Shown in pieces: positions 1-7,988 of a stretch of DNA of 64,000 bases. The notes beneath the pieces are model-generated. The model was not told the origin of the DNA, searched no databases, and saw only the letters and a list, made by a program, of their open reading frames with translations. Positions within the stretch are counted from its first letter, which is position 1; each line of letters opens with the position of its first letter. The DNA lies in contig CAYOGE010000004.1 in assembly GCA_964403525.1 (NCBI GenBank), forward strand, positions 1 through 64,000. The letters are read 5' to 3'. The stretch comes from JAJTGZ01 sp964403525 (lineage in GTDB: Bacteria > Planctomycetota > Phycisphaerae > Phycisphaerales > UBA1924). Made by a program: the position numbers and the translations under genes.

Positions 1-1
1 G

Positions 2-2113
2 GCGGGGGGGGCGGGGGGGGCGGGAGTTGGTGCGCTGCTGAAGAGCCTGAGCATCCCCGCGCGGATGGAGTCGTTCGGCCGCGGGGTGATCGACCCGGCC
101 GATGTGCTCTACTTCGTCGCGGTGGCGGCGGTGGGTGTGGTGCTGACGGCGGGTGTGCTGCGCCGGCGGCGGAGCGTGGGGCTGCCGCAGGGTGGCGCAG
201 CGCTGCACGGGGTGATCCGTCTGGCGAGCGTGGTGGTGATCGCGGGGGGCGCGGTGCTGCTGATGGACAAGTCGGGCGTTCGGGCCGACGCGACGGCCGA
301 GCGGCTCTGGACGCTCTCACCCGCGACGCGGGCGCTGGTGGGTCAGATCCCCGCGGGGAACCACCTGACGATCACGGCGTTTGTCTCACCCAGGACACCC
401 CCGAGCCTGGTGCAGCAGCGCGACACGCTGGAGGGGATGATGCGCGAGCTGGCGGCGGTGTCGGGGGGCAAGATCACGGTGCGCATCCGCCCGACCGAGC
501 CGAACACGGAGGAGGCCCGCGATGCAGAGCGGTCGCTGGGCATCAAGGCGCGGGCGATCCCCAGCGAGGATGGGTCGGTGGGCGGCGTGCAGGAGGTCTT
601 CCTCGCGGTGGCGGTTGAGTCTGACGGTGGCGAGGTGGCGACGGTGCCGTTCCTCTCGCGCGGGCTGCCGGTTGAGTACGAGCTGGCGCGGGCGATCCGC
701 AGCGTCGGGACGGGCGTGCGCAAGACGGTGGGCATCCTTGAGACCAGCGCGGGGCTGTTCGGCTCGTTTGACTTTCAGACGATGTCACCCAGGCCCGACT
801 GGCCGATCATCGGCGAGCTGCGCAAGCAGTACACCGTCGAGCGGGTGAGCCCGGGGGCGGACTATCCGTCGAGCGTTGATGTGCTGCTGGTGGCCCAGCC
901 GAGCACGCTCAACGATGAGCAGCTTGCCCGGCTGACGGCGTGGATCAGCGCGGGGAAGCCGACGCTGATCTTCGAGGACCCGCTGCCGATGATCAACCCG
1001 GGGATCGCTACCAGCGAGCCCAAAGCGCAGCGGAGCCAGTTCGAGCCGCCCGACTCGACGCCCAAGGCGAACCTCCAGCCGCTGTGGGACCTGCTGGGTG
1101 CGCGGATCGGCGGCGATGCGGTGGTGTGGGACAGCTTCAACCCGCGCCCGTCGCTGGCGCAGACGGCCGGCGAGTTCATCTGGGCGACGCCGCGGAAGAA
1201 CATCGGCTTCGACCCCTTCGCGCAGGACAGCGCGATCACCAGCGGCCTGCAGGAGGTGGTGCTGCTGTTCGGCGGGCGGGTCGAGCGTCTGGAAGCGAAA
1301 GCGCCAGCGCCGGCGGCCACCGGTCAGCCGGCGGCCCCGGAGCCCGCGCGCCCCGAGTTCAAGTCGCTGATCCGCTCGGGGCCCACCAGCGGGACGGTGC
1401 CTTACAGCACGATCCTGACGCGCAGCTTCTTCGGCTCGCCGCAGCTGAACCCCAACCGCAGGCCGACGCGCGTGGGGAGCAGCCAGTCGATGGCGGCGCT
1501 CATCACCGGCGGCGAGAAGAAGCTCAACGTGGTGCTGGTTGCGGACCTTGACATGGTGAGCGACATGTTCTTCGCGATGCGCGAGCAGGGCGCGATGGAC
1601 CTTGAGTTTGACAACGTGCCGTTCGTGCTCAACGCGGTCGATGCGCTGGTGGGCGATCAGTCGCTGCTGGAGCTGCGGAAGAAACGCAGGGCCTACCGCA
1701 CGCTGGAGCGGATCGACTCGCGCCGGCAGGACGAGGCCGAGCAGATGCAGAAGGCCGAGGAGGCGGCGCGGGCGGAGGCGCAGGCGAAGCTCGCCGAGGC
1801 GCAGGCGCGCGTCGACGCCCGGGTGCAGGAGGTGAGCCAGCGCACCGACCTTGACCAGCAGTCGAAAGAGATCATGATGAGCGGCGTTCAGAACGCGGAG
1901 CAGACGCGTCTGACGGCACAGACAGTGGTAATCGAGCAGGCGCGGGCCCGGGCGGTGGAAGATGCACGCCTGGCGGCCAAGAAGAACATCGACCGTATCG
2001 AGAGCGGCGTGCGGATCGCGGCGGTCTCGCTGCCGCCGGTGCCGGCGCTGCTGACGGGCCTCTTTGTGATGGTTCGGCGCCGCAGGGCGGGGAGCGCACC
2101 GCGCGCCGACTGA
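2..2113 (+). CDS. GldF-GldG type ABC transporter fusion, C-terminal part (5' end outside window)
   Basis: The frame is open from base 2 with no stop, so the gene starts left of the window and the ATG at 65 is internal. The first residues (LKSLSIPARMESFGRGVID, then DVLYF and a hydrophobic stretch to about base 165) resemble the C-terminal end of a GldF-type ABC-2 permease. A second membrane segment (base about 220-270) leads into a large extracytoplasmic GldG-like region that opens with LSPATRALV. The C-terminus has an Ala/Glu/Gln-rich coiled coil (bases about 1730-1980), a last membrane helix and an RRRR tail. GldF/GldG proteins are the membrane parts of an ABC system tied to gliding or envelope functions in other bacteria; the substrate here is unknown. 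It is followed 43 bp downstream by a DUF4340 gene, a common partner. The first 24 bases are G-rich and encode a Gly/Ala linker. Confidence 0.8.
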   Translation, partial: AGGAGGAGVGALLKSLSIPARMESFGRGVIDPADVLYFVAVAAVGVVLTAGVLRRRRSVGLPQGGAALHGVIRLASVVVIAGGAVLLMDKSGVRADATAERLWTLSPATRALVGQIPAGNHLTITAFVSPRTPPSLVQQRDTLEGMMRELAAVSGGKITVRIRPTEPNTEEARDAERSLGIKARAIPSEDGSVGGVQEVFLAVAVESDGGEVATVPFLSRGLPVEYELARAIRSVGTGVRKTVGILETSAGLFGSFDFQTMSPRPDWPIIGELRKQYTVERVSPGADYPSSVDVLLVAQPSTLNDEQLARLTAWISAGKPTLIFEDPLPMINPGIATSEPKAQRSQFEPPDSTPKANLQPLWDLLGARIGGDAVVWDSFNPRPSLAQTAGEFIWATPRKNIGFDPFAQDSAITSGLQEVVLLFGGRVERLEAKAPAPAATGQPAAPEPARPEFKSLIRSGPTSGTVPYSTILTRSFFGSPQLNPNRRPTRVGSSQSMAALITGGEKKLNVVLVADLDMVSDMFFAMREQGAMDLEFDNVPFVLNAVDALVGDQSLLELRKKRRAYRTLERIDSRRQDEAEQMQKAEEAARAEAQAKLAEAQARVDARVQEVSQRTDLDQQSKEIMMSGVQNAEQTRLTAQTVVIEQARARAVEDARLAAKKNIDRIESGVRIAAVSLPPVPALLTGLFVMVRRRRAGSAPRAD

Positions 2114-2156
2114 CGGACAGACCTCTCAAGCAACAGACACTCGGCAAAGACTACCC

Positions 2157-3689
2157 ATGAGCAAGCCAAACCCCTGGATCAAGACCCTCGTGCTCGCCGC
2201 GGCCGCCGGCGTGATGGTGGCGCTGGTGATCGCCTCTCGCCCTTCGGACAAGCCCTTCGCGGGCGCCTCGGGCGACCAGGGCTCGGCGCTGGCCCCTGAG
2301 CTGACCGACCCGCAGAAGGTGGCGAGCCTTGAGGTGATCGGCTGGGACGAGCAGGCGGCGCGGCCGCGGGCGTTCAAGGTCGAGGTGCAGGGCAACAGGT
2401 GGGTTGTGCCGTCGGCGTTCAACTACCCGGTCGACGCGACGCAGAACATGGCGGCGGCCGCTTCGAGCTTTATCGGGGCGCTCAAGGAGCGCATCGTGAC
2501 CGATCAGGCCACCGAGCACGCACGGCTGGGGGTGATCGCGCCCGACGACATGAACAGCTCGGCGACGACCGGGCGCGGCACGCGCGTGACGATGCGCGAT
2601 ACCTCCGGCAAGACGGTCGCGGACCTGATCATCGGTGCGCCGGTGGCCGACCCAGCGGCCGGGCCGGGCGCTCCGCCCTCGAAGCGGTACGTGCGAGAGG
2701 CGGGAAAGAACCGCGTCTACACCACGACGCTCAACCAGGCGTACTCGACGCGCCTGGCCGACTGGGTGCAGACCGACCTGCTGCAGATCACCGCCGACAG
2801 CGTGAAGAAGGTGGCGATCGACCGGTATAACGTTGACGAGCAGAAGGGAACGATCGTTGACCTCAAGACGCTGGCGCTGACGCGGCCGGACGCGGCAAGG
2901 GCGGCAAACCCGGACCAGCCGGCACCGGCGCGCGTGTGGACGCTCACCAGCAGCCAGGGCCCGGTGCCGCCGGGGGCGAGCGTCAACCAGGCGCGGGCCG
3001 ACGACCTGCTGGCAGCACTCGGGTCGCTGAAGATCGTTGGTGTGCGGCCCAAGCCTGCGAACCTCGTGAGCCTGATGGCGGGCGAGAAGAGCGAAGGGAA
3101 GATCTCACCGTCGGACCAGGCGAGCCTGCAGCGGCACGGCTTCTTCATCACCTCGCAGGGCGCGCTGGTGGCCAACGAAGGGAGCATGACCGTCGGGTGT
3201 GCCGACGGTGTGGTCTACACGATGTGGATCGGCGAGCTGGCAACCGACGAGGCGACGAAAGATCAGGCGGCGGGGGCGGCGTCTCCGGCCGACACCACGC
3301 CGGACAAGTCGGCCGATGGTCGCTACATGATGGTGACCGTCTCGTTTGACCAGTCGCTCGTGGGGGAGGCTCCGCAGAAGCCGAACGAGTTGGTAGAGCT
3401 TGAGAAGCAGGCGGCCGCGCTCGCCGAAGGGCAGAAGCTCAGCGACGATGCGAACGCTCGATTGACAAACCTCGCCGCGGCGTTCAAAGCACAAGCCGAC
3501 GGTTTCGCGGCTCGCGTGAAGGCGGGGGTGGACCGGCAGTCTCAGCTGGCGAAGCGCTTCGCGGGGTGGTACTACGTGGTCGATGCGACAAGCCTCGAGC
3601 GCCTGCGCCCGACCCGCGAACAACTCCTGGCACAGGCACCGGCGGCGGTTCCGCCGGCACCTCCGGCGGTGATTCAGAGCCAGCCGTAA
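2157..3689 (+). CDS. DUF4340 domain-containing membrane-anchored protein
   Basis: The 510-aa product has a short cytoplasmic N-terminus, one membrane helix (about residues 8-26, TLVLAAAAGVMVALVIA) and a long extracytoplasmic part. The DUF4340 pattern is visible: a comparison of residues with 'LEVIGWDE', then a region rich in 'VTMRDTSGKTVADLIIG', then 'RYVREAGKNRVYTT' before a 'DWVQTDLLQI' block. DUF4340 proteins usually sit directly after GldG-like ABC accessory genes, as here, so it probably belongs to the same envelope complex. The last 100 residues contain a helical, charged region (residues about 410-460) and a Pro/Ala tail. No Shine-Dalgarno is evident before the ATG, so it may be translated by coupling to the preceding gene. 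Function beyond family membership is unknown. Confidence 0.82.
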   Translation: MSKPNPWIKTLVLAAAAGVMVALVIASRPSDKPFAGASGDQGSALAPELTDPQKVASLEVIGWDEQAARPRAFKVEVQGNRWVVPSAFNYPVDATQNMAAAASSFIGALKERIVTDQATEHARLGVIAPDDMNSSATTGRGTRVTMRDTSGKTVADLIIGAPVADPAAGPGAPPSKRYVREAGKNRVYTTTLNQAYSTRLADWVQTDLLQITADSVKKVAIDRYNVDEQKGTIVDLKTLALTRPDAARAANPDQPAPARVWTLTSSQGPVPPGASVNQARADDLLAALGSLKIVGVRPKPANLVSLMAGEKSEGKISPSDQASLQRHGFFITSQGALVANEGSMTVGCADGVVYTMWIGELATDEATKDQAAGAASPADTTPDKSADGRYMMVTVSFDQSLVGEAPQKPNELVELEKQAAALAEGQKLSDDANARLTNLAAAFKAQADGFAARVKAGVDRQSQLAKRFAGWYYVVDATSLERLRPTREQLLAQAPAAVPPAPPAVIQSQP

Positions 3690-3914
3690 GGCTCCCCGAC
3701 CGCAAATCGGCCCCCAATCACGAATTCTCCCACTGTTCGCGAGATGTTTGTATCCTCGCGGGCAGGGCATAGTGCATACTGGCGGATGGATATGGGACTT
3801 AGCCGTTCCTCGGTTGCCGTCCGCATGTTGCAGTGACCGAGTCCTCAAGGTGTCCGGGCCGGCGACTCAGGCCGCGGCCGTGAGATTCGCGAACAACTTT
3901 CAAAGGAGATTCCA

Positions 3915-5837
3915 ATGAACCGCTCACTCGCTCCGCTTGCGCTCTCGCTCTTGGCCGGAGGCGTGCTCACCCCGATGGCCCTGGCGCAGATCCCGCTCCC
4001 TGAAGTCACGCGCTGGACCGTGCCAGACCTTGACCAGCGCCGCGCCGGCCTGGCCAACAGCGGCAACAACCATTGCGTGCCGACCAGCCACGCGAACATG
4101 CTGGCCTACATCAGCGACCACGGGTTCCACCCGGTCTTTCCGAACGTGACCAACTCGTACTGGGCGAGCGAGTACGGCGACATCACCAACAACATCCATG
4201 ACCTTGGCGTGATGATGGGCACAACCGGCAGCGGCGGCACGAGCGGGCAGGGGTGCATCGACGGCATGACTCAGTGGCTCGGCGGGCTGCAGTTCCTGTT
4301 CAACATCAACTACCAGTGGGGCCCGAACATCACCCCCTCGGACCTCTACTTCTCGATCTCCGGCGGCGGCCTGTCGGCGTTCTGCTACGGGCGGTGGGAG
4401 TACATCTCGGCCAACAGCCGCTACGAGCGGACCGGCGGCGGACACTGCGTTACAACACGCTCGGTCAAGGACTTCCGCTTCCCAGTGCAGCCGAACAACG
4501 TGGACCCGCTGGTTCGCTACCGCGACCCGGCGAGCGACGAGGGAAACATCAATCAGCAGAGCCCGTTCGCAACCTCTGAGTACCGGCTTCACCGCCTGAC
4601 GACGAACTTCAAGGGCTACGGCAACGTGACGATGTGGGAAATGCTGACCAACACCGGCGACCAGTACCGGCGGTGCATCGACGGGTTCACGTCGATCACA
4701 CCGTTGTTCTGCCTGCAGCCGGACCTCGCCAACGGCACGGTGAAGATCAAGACGGTCATCAACCTGATTGACTCGATCGACGAGGGCGGCTTTGCGCTCC
4801 CCAACGTGGCAGACCTCGGCTTCGGGATCACGTCGAACCACGTATTCGCGGTGTCGGCGGTCAATTCTGATACTTCCCGGCTTGTGCTCGGCAGCCCGCT
4901 GGGCGGGGGCATCACCCACTCGCTGGACCTGCCCGGCTCGGCTGGTCGCAAGATCGCGCCGGGGCGCAACGGAGAGGTGTACCTGGTGCTTGGCACGCAG
5001 CTGCGCTGCTTCAAGCCAAACGAGGCGAGCTCGTTCGACGAGCCTCTGCCGCCGGCGACGCTGCCGACGACGCCAACAGCGCTGTGCCACGACGACCTGC
5101 GTAACGGACCGACGGCTCTGATGGCCGACGGGTCGGTGCGCGAGTACGACAAGTCGCTCGCGCTGGTGATGACCAGGACGCTCGCGACACCTCCGGGCTG
5201 GCCCGGTACGGGCGGACCGGGCTATCAGCGCATCGTCCCCGGCAACACCGTGGGCGACTACTGGTTCGGGCCGCTGGCGGGCGGTCAGCTCAAGCGGTAC
5301 ACCCCGGCAGCTGGGATCCCAACGCGGCTGGTGCTGGCGGAGACGGTGACACCCCCTGCTGGCCTCACGCTCACCGACTTTGACCTGACCGACGGCGGCC
5401 AGTTGCTGCTGAAGCGTGGCGGGGTTGTGCAGGTGATGCGCAAGACAGTGACGGGCGGATGGGACGTAGACACCTCAAACCCGTTCAACGGTCTCGTGCT
5501 CCCCGGCGGCAGCGGCATGCTGCGGATGTCGCGCAGCCGCAACAACTTCGACCCGGCGATCCACGACACGCCGGAGTGGAAGACCGACGTCGCCAACCCC
5601 CAGCCGCTCGGGCCGGAAACGCCCGACTGCATGGCCGATGTCGGCCGGCGCGGCGGCGTGGCCGAGCCCGATGGGCTGCTCGACAACAACGACTTCATCG
5701 TGTACATCGACTGGTTCTTCGCGTTCGATGCCCGCGCCGACATCGGTGCCGTCGGCGGCGTGCCGGGGAGCGACGGCCAGTTCAACAACAACGACTTCAT
5801 CGTCTTCATCGACCGCTTCTTCCAGGGTTGCCCGTGA
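3915..5837 (+). CDS. Secreted C39-like cysteine peptidase-related protein with GC-type dockerin anchor
   Basis: A strong AAAGGAG (3902-3908) precedes the ATG by 6 nt. Residues 1-25 form a signal peptide ending MALAQ. The mature N-terminus has NNHCVPTSHAN (Cys54), and GGGHCVTT (His177) follows about 120 residues later, then RDPASDEG (Asp204). That Cys/His/Asp order fits a papain-like C39-type fold, so a secreted peptidase is possible but not proven. The middle (residues about 290-550) looks like a beta-propeller. The C-terminal 70 residues carry two copies of NNDFIV(Y/F)ID and end GC, preceded by CMADVG. This is the GC-type dockerin-like module of Phycisphaerales, thought to anchor or assemble extracellular proteins. 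A second protein with the same tail lies at 11045. Confidence 0.8.
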   Translation: MNRSLAPLALSLLAGGVLTPMALAQIPLPEVTRWTVPDLDQRRAGLANSGNNHCVPTSHANMLAYISDHGFHPVFPNVTNSYWASEYGDITNNIHDLGVMMGTTGSGGTSGQGCIDGMTQWLGGLQFLFNINYQWGPNITPSDLYFSISGGGLSAFCYGRWEYISANSRYERTGGGHCVTTRSVKDFRFPVQPNNVDPLVRYRDPASDEGNINQQSPFATSEYRLHRLTTNFKGYGNVTMWEMLTNTGDQYRRCIDGFTSITPLFCLQPDLANGTVKIKTVINLIDSIDEGGFALPNVADLGFGITSNHVFAVSAVNSDTSRLVLGSPLGGGITHSLDLPGSAGRKIAPGRNGEVYLVLGTQLRCFKPNEASSFDEPLPPATLPTTPTALCHDDLRNGPTALMADGSVREYDKSLALVMTRTLATPPGWPGTGGPGYQRIVPGNTVGDYWFGPLAGGQLKRYTPAAGIPTRLVLAETVTPPAGLTLTDFDLTDGGQLLLKRGGVVQVMRKTVTGGWDVDTSNPFNGLVLPGGSGMLRMSRSRNNFDPAIHDTPEWKTDVANPQPLGPETPDCMADVGRRGGVAEPDGLLDNNDFIVYIDWFFAFDARADIGAVGGVPGSDGQFNNNDFIVFIDRFFQGCP

Positions 5838-5938
5838 TCGAAGGGCGTAGCGGTCGTCGACGCTGACTGGCGTCCATCGCCGGCCGGCAAAAGCGGGTTG
5901 TCACCCACGAAGCGGCCCGCCGACACCCTCTGCTCGAC

Positions 5939-5967
5939 CGCCCCGGTCAACCGACCGGGGCGTTTTT
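5939..5967 (+). terminator. Rho-independent terminator
   Basis: A perfect 10-bp stem (CGCCCCGGTC / GACCGGGGCG, loop AACC) is followed by TTTTTG. It ends the secreted dockerin gene. The hairpin overlaps the last codons and stop of the convergent MFS gene. Confidence 0.85.
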
Positions 5968-7239
5968 GTTTACCGCGGAAACGGGGATCGCATCGTGGCG
6001 GGCGTGCAGCGCCCACCAGGCGACGATGAGCCCGATCAGCGAGAGAACCGCGCTGAGGTACAGCGAGGCCCCCGGCACGCGGGCGGGGGCGTTTTCGCCG
6101 TTGAACACCGCGAACACGAACGGCGCAACGAGGAAGCCGCTGATGCTGCCGACGCTCTGCAGCGCGGTGAGAGCGCCCTGCACCGCGCCCTGCTCGGTGG
6201 GGCTGACGGACTTGGTGATCAGCGATTGAGCCGCGGGAGAAGCGATGCCGCCGAGCGACGCGAAGCAGATAATGACGTAGATCATCCACCCGTCGGTGGC
6301 GGTGCCGTAGCCGATGTACGCGAGCACGCCGATCGCGAGACCGACCAGCAGCGAACGCTTCTCGCCCAGGGCGGGGATGATCTTCCGCGCGAGCCCGCCC
6401 TGCACGACGGCCGCGCCGAGTCCGACGAACGCCAGCGAGAGACCGGTCTGGAACTCGGTCCACTGGTAGCGGTGAGCGGTGTAGAGCACCCACGTGGCCT
6501 GCAGGCCGAACATGGCGACGTTGAGGAAGAACATCGAGGCCGCCAGCCGAACCACCTGCGGGTACTTGGCGATTCCCGCCGCGACGGCGATGGGGTTCGC
6601 CCTTGCCAGGCTGACGCGCGAGCGCCGCTCGGGCGGGAGCGACTCGGGGAGGACGAAGTAGCCGTAGAGCCAGTTCGCCAGCGAGAGAACGCCCGCGGCG
6701 TAGAAGGGGAGGTGGGTGTTGATGCCGCCGAGGTAGCCGCCCATCAGCGGCCCGAGGATGAAGCCGATCCCGAACGCCGCGCCGAGCATGCCGAAGCCCG
6801 CGGCACGCTTCTCGGGAGGGGTGACGTCGGCGATGTACGCGCTGCAGACGGTCATCGAGGCGCCGGAGATGCCGTTGAGTGCGCGGGTGACAAAGAGGAA
6901 CCAGAGGTTGGGCGAAAGGGCCATGGCGAAGTAGTCGAGCCCGGAGCCGAAGATCGACACCAGCAGCACGGGCCTGCGCCCAAAGTGGTCTGAGAGCGCG
7001 CCGAGGGTGGGCGTGAAGACAAACTGCATGACCGCGTAGGTCGCGGCGAGGAAGCCGTAATACGGCGCAGCCCTGGCCTCGTCGGCGGTGTCGAGCAGGT
7101 GCATGACCAGCTTCGGGGCGACGGGGATCAACAGGCCAAAGCCGATGACGTCCAGCAGCAGCGTGATGAAGATGAAGCTGACGGCAGGCTTGTTCGATCG
7201 CACTGGGGGCTCCGGTTCGATGCGCGGCGGTTGGATCAT
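5947..7239 (-). CDS. MFS transporter, TetA-like (TCR/Tet family)
   Basis: The product is 430 aa from the ATG at 7239; an upstream in-frame extension to 7368 is Arg-rich and not membrane-like. About 12 hydrophobic helices are visible. The MFS motif A between helices 2 and 3 reads GALSDHFGRRPVLL, and the region after it (ALNGISGASMTVCSAYIADV, then FGMLGAAFGIGFILGPLMGG) is typical of TetA-type drug/H+ antiporters. It is therefore a proton-driven efflux pump of the inner membrane; the substrate cannot be read from sequence, and many planctomycete members are not known to confer resistance. It is divergent from an acetyltransferase, with 62 bp between starts, and its 3' end overlaps the terminator of the convergent dockerin gene. 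Confidence 0.88.
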   Translation of the reverse strand: MIQPPRIEPEPPVRSNKPAVSFIFITLLLDVIGFGLLIPVAPKLVMHLLDTADEARAAPYYGFLAATYAVMQFVFTPTLGALSDHFGRRPVLLVSIFGSGLDYFAMALSPNLWFLFVTRALNGISGASMTVCSAYIADVTPPEKRAAGFGMLGAAFGIGFILGPLMGGYLGGINTHLPFYAAGVLSLANWLYGYFVLPESLPPERRSRVSLARANPIAVAAGIAKYPQVVRLAASMFFLNVAMFGLQATWVLYTAHRYQWTEFQTGLSLAFVGLGAAVVQGGLARKIIPALGEKRSLLVGLAIGVLAYIGYGTATDGWMIYVIICFASLGGIASPAAQSLITKSVSPTEQGAVQGALTALQSVGSISGFLVAPFVFAVFNGENAPARVPGASLYLSAVLSLIGLIVAWWALHARHDAIPVSAVNKNAPVG

Positions 7240-7289
7240 TGGCCGGTGAGAGCGGTCAGGGGCGTTGGCCGCACGGGAGCCCTTGGCGG

Positions 7290-7295
7290 TATGCT
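7290..7295 (+). promoter_or_regulatory. -10 box TATGCT, leaderless-type start
   Basis: TATGCT lies 6 nt before the ATG of the acetyltransferase, so transcription should begin at or next to the start codon. No Shine-Dalgarno is present. A TTGGCC at 7265 is a weak -35 candidate. Confidence 0.5.
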
Positions 7296-7301
7296 GCCGG
7301 C

Positions 7302-7865
7302 ATGGCCGCCACTTCAACGACCGTCCGCCCGGCGACGCTGGCCGACTGCCAGGCCTTGGCACGCGCACACTACGAGAGCTGGATGGCCGCGTACCGCGGT
7401 GTCATGGCCGACTCGTTCCTCGATACGCTCTCGATTGGCGGGTTCGAGTCGTACGCCCGGCCGCGGCTTGAGCGACCTGCGGAGGGGCAGAGCTACCTGC
7501 TCGCCGAGGTCGATGGCGAGGTTGCCGGGTTCAGTCGCGCTGGGCCGACGAGGACGAGTTCGCCTACGGGCGACCCGCTGCCCGAGGGGTTCGCGGCGTG
7601 GGCGTCGGCCGAGTTGTACGCGATCTACGTTCGCCCGCGATGGTTTGGCGCGCGTGTCGGGGCGGCGCTGCTCTCAGCCGCAGCCAGTGAGATGGCGGCG
7701 GCGGGTCACCGCTCGATGTGCGTGTGGGTGCTGCAGGGGAACACACGGGCACTGGCGTGGTACAAACGGCGCGGCGCATCGCCCATCGCCGAGGGGCCGA
7801 TCACACTCGATGGCGTTGCGTACCCGCAGACGGCGCTCCTGTGGCCAGAGCTTGCGCTGCTATGA
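7302..7865 (+). CDS. GNAT family N-acetyltransferase
   Basis: The product is 187 aa. The ATG at 7302 is preferred over an in-frame ATG at 7239 because the family fold begins TVRPATLADCQALARAHYESW and a -10-like TATGCT lies 6 nt upstream. The acetyl-CoA binding motif is near residues 117-130 (RPRWFGARVGAALL), followed by the usual SMCVWVLQGNTRALAWYKRRGA strand-helix of GNATs. It transfers an acetyl group from acetyl-CoA to an amine; the substrate is unknown. It is divergently placed from a Tet-like MFS pump, a pairing that could be a small detoxification locus, though this is inference only. Confidence 0.88.
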   Translation: MAATSTTVRPATLADCQALARAHYESWMAAYRGVMADSFLDTLSIGGFESYARPRLERPAEGQSYLLAEVDGEVAGFSRAGPTRTSSPTGDPLPEGFAAWASAELYAIYVRPRWFGARVGAALLSAAASEMAAAGHRSMCVWVLQGNTRALAWYKRRGASPIAEGPITLDGVAYPQTALLWPELALL

Positions 7866-7868
7866 AAC

Positions 7869-7892
7869 AAGCCCCGGGCGGGCCCGGGGCTT
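7869..7892. terminator. Bidirectional hairpin between convergent genes
   Basis: A perfect 10-bp stem (AAGCCCCGGG / CCCGGGGCTT, loop CGGG) lies just after the acetyltransferase stop and 97 bp beyond the oligopeptidase stop. The T-tracts on both sides are short, so strength is uncertain. Confidence 0.6.
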
Positions 7893-7988
7893 GGTGGGTT
7901 TGCGGACTCTACGTTTTCGTTACGGCGAGGGGCAGGCGATCTGCTGCTGCAGTCCCCGTGCTTCCGCACAGGTCTCCTGCGAGGCAGT

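Noticed and set aside
1..24. G-rich run that might be a G-quadruplex
   Set aside because: It is in the coding frame and encodes a Gly/Ala linker, a common effect of GC-rich codon use. It lies at the window edge, so its context is unknown.
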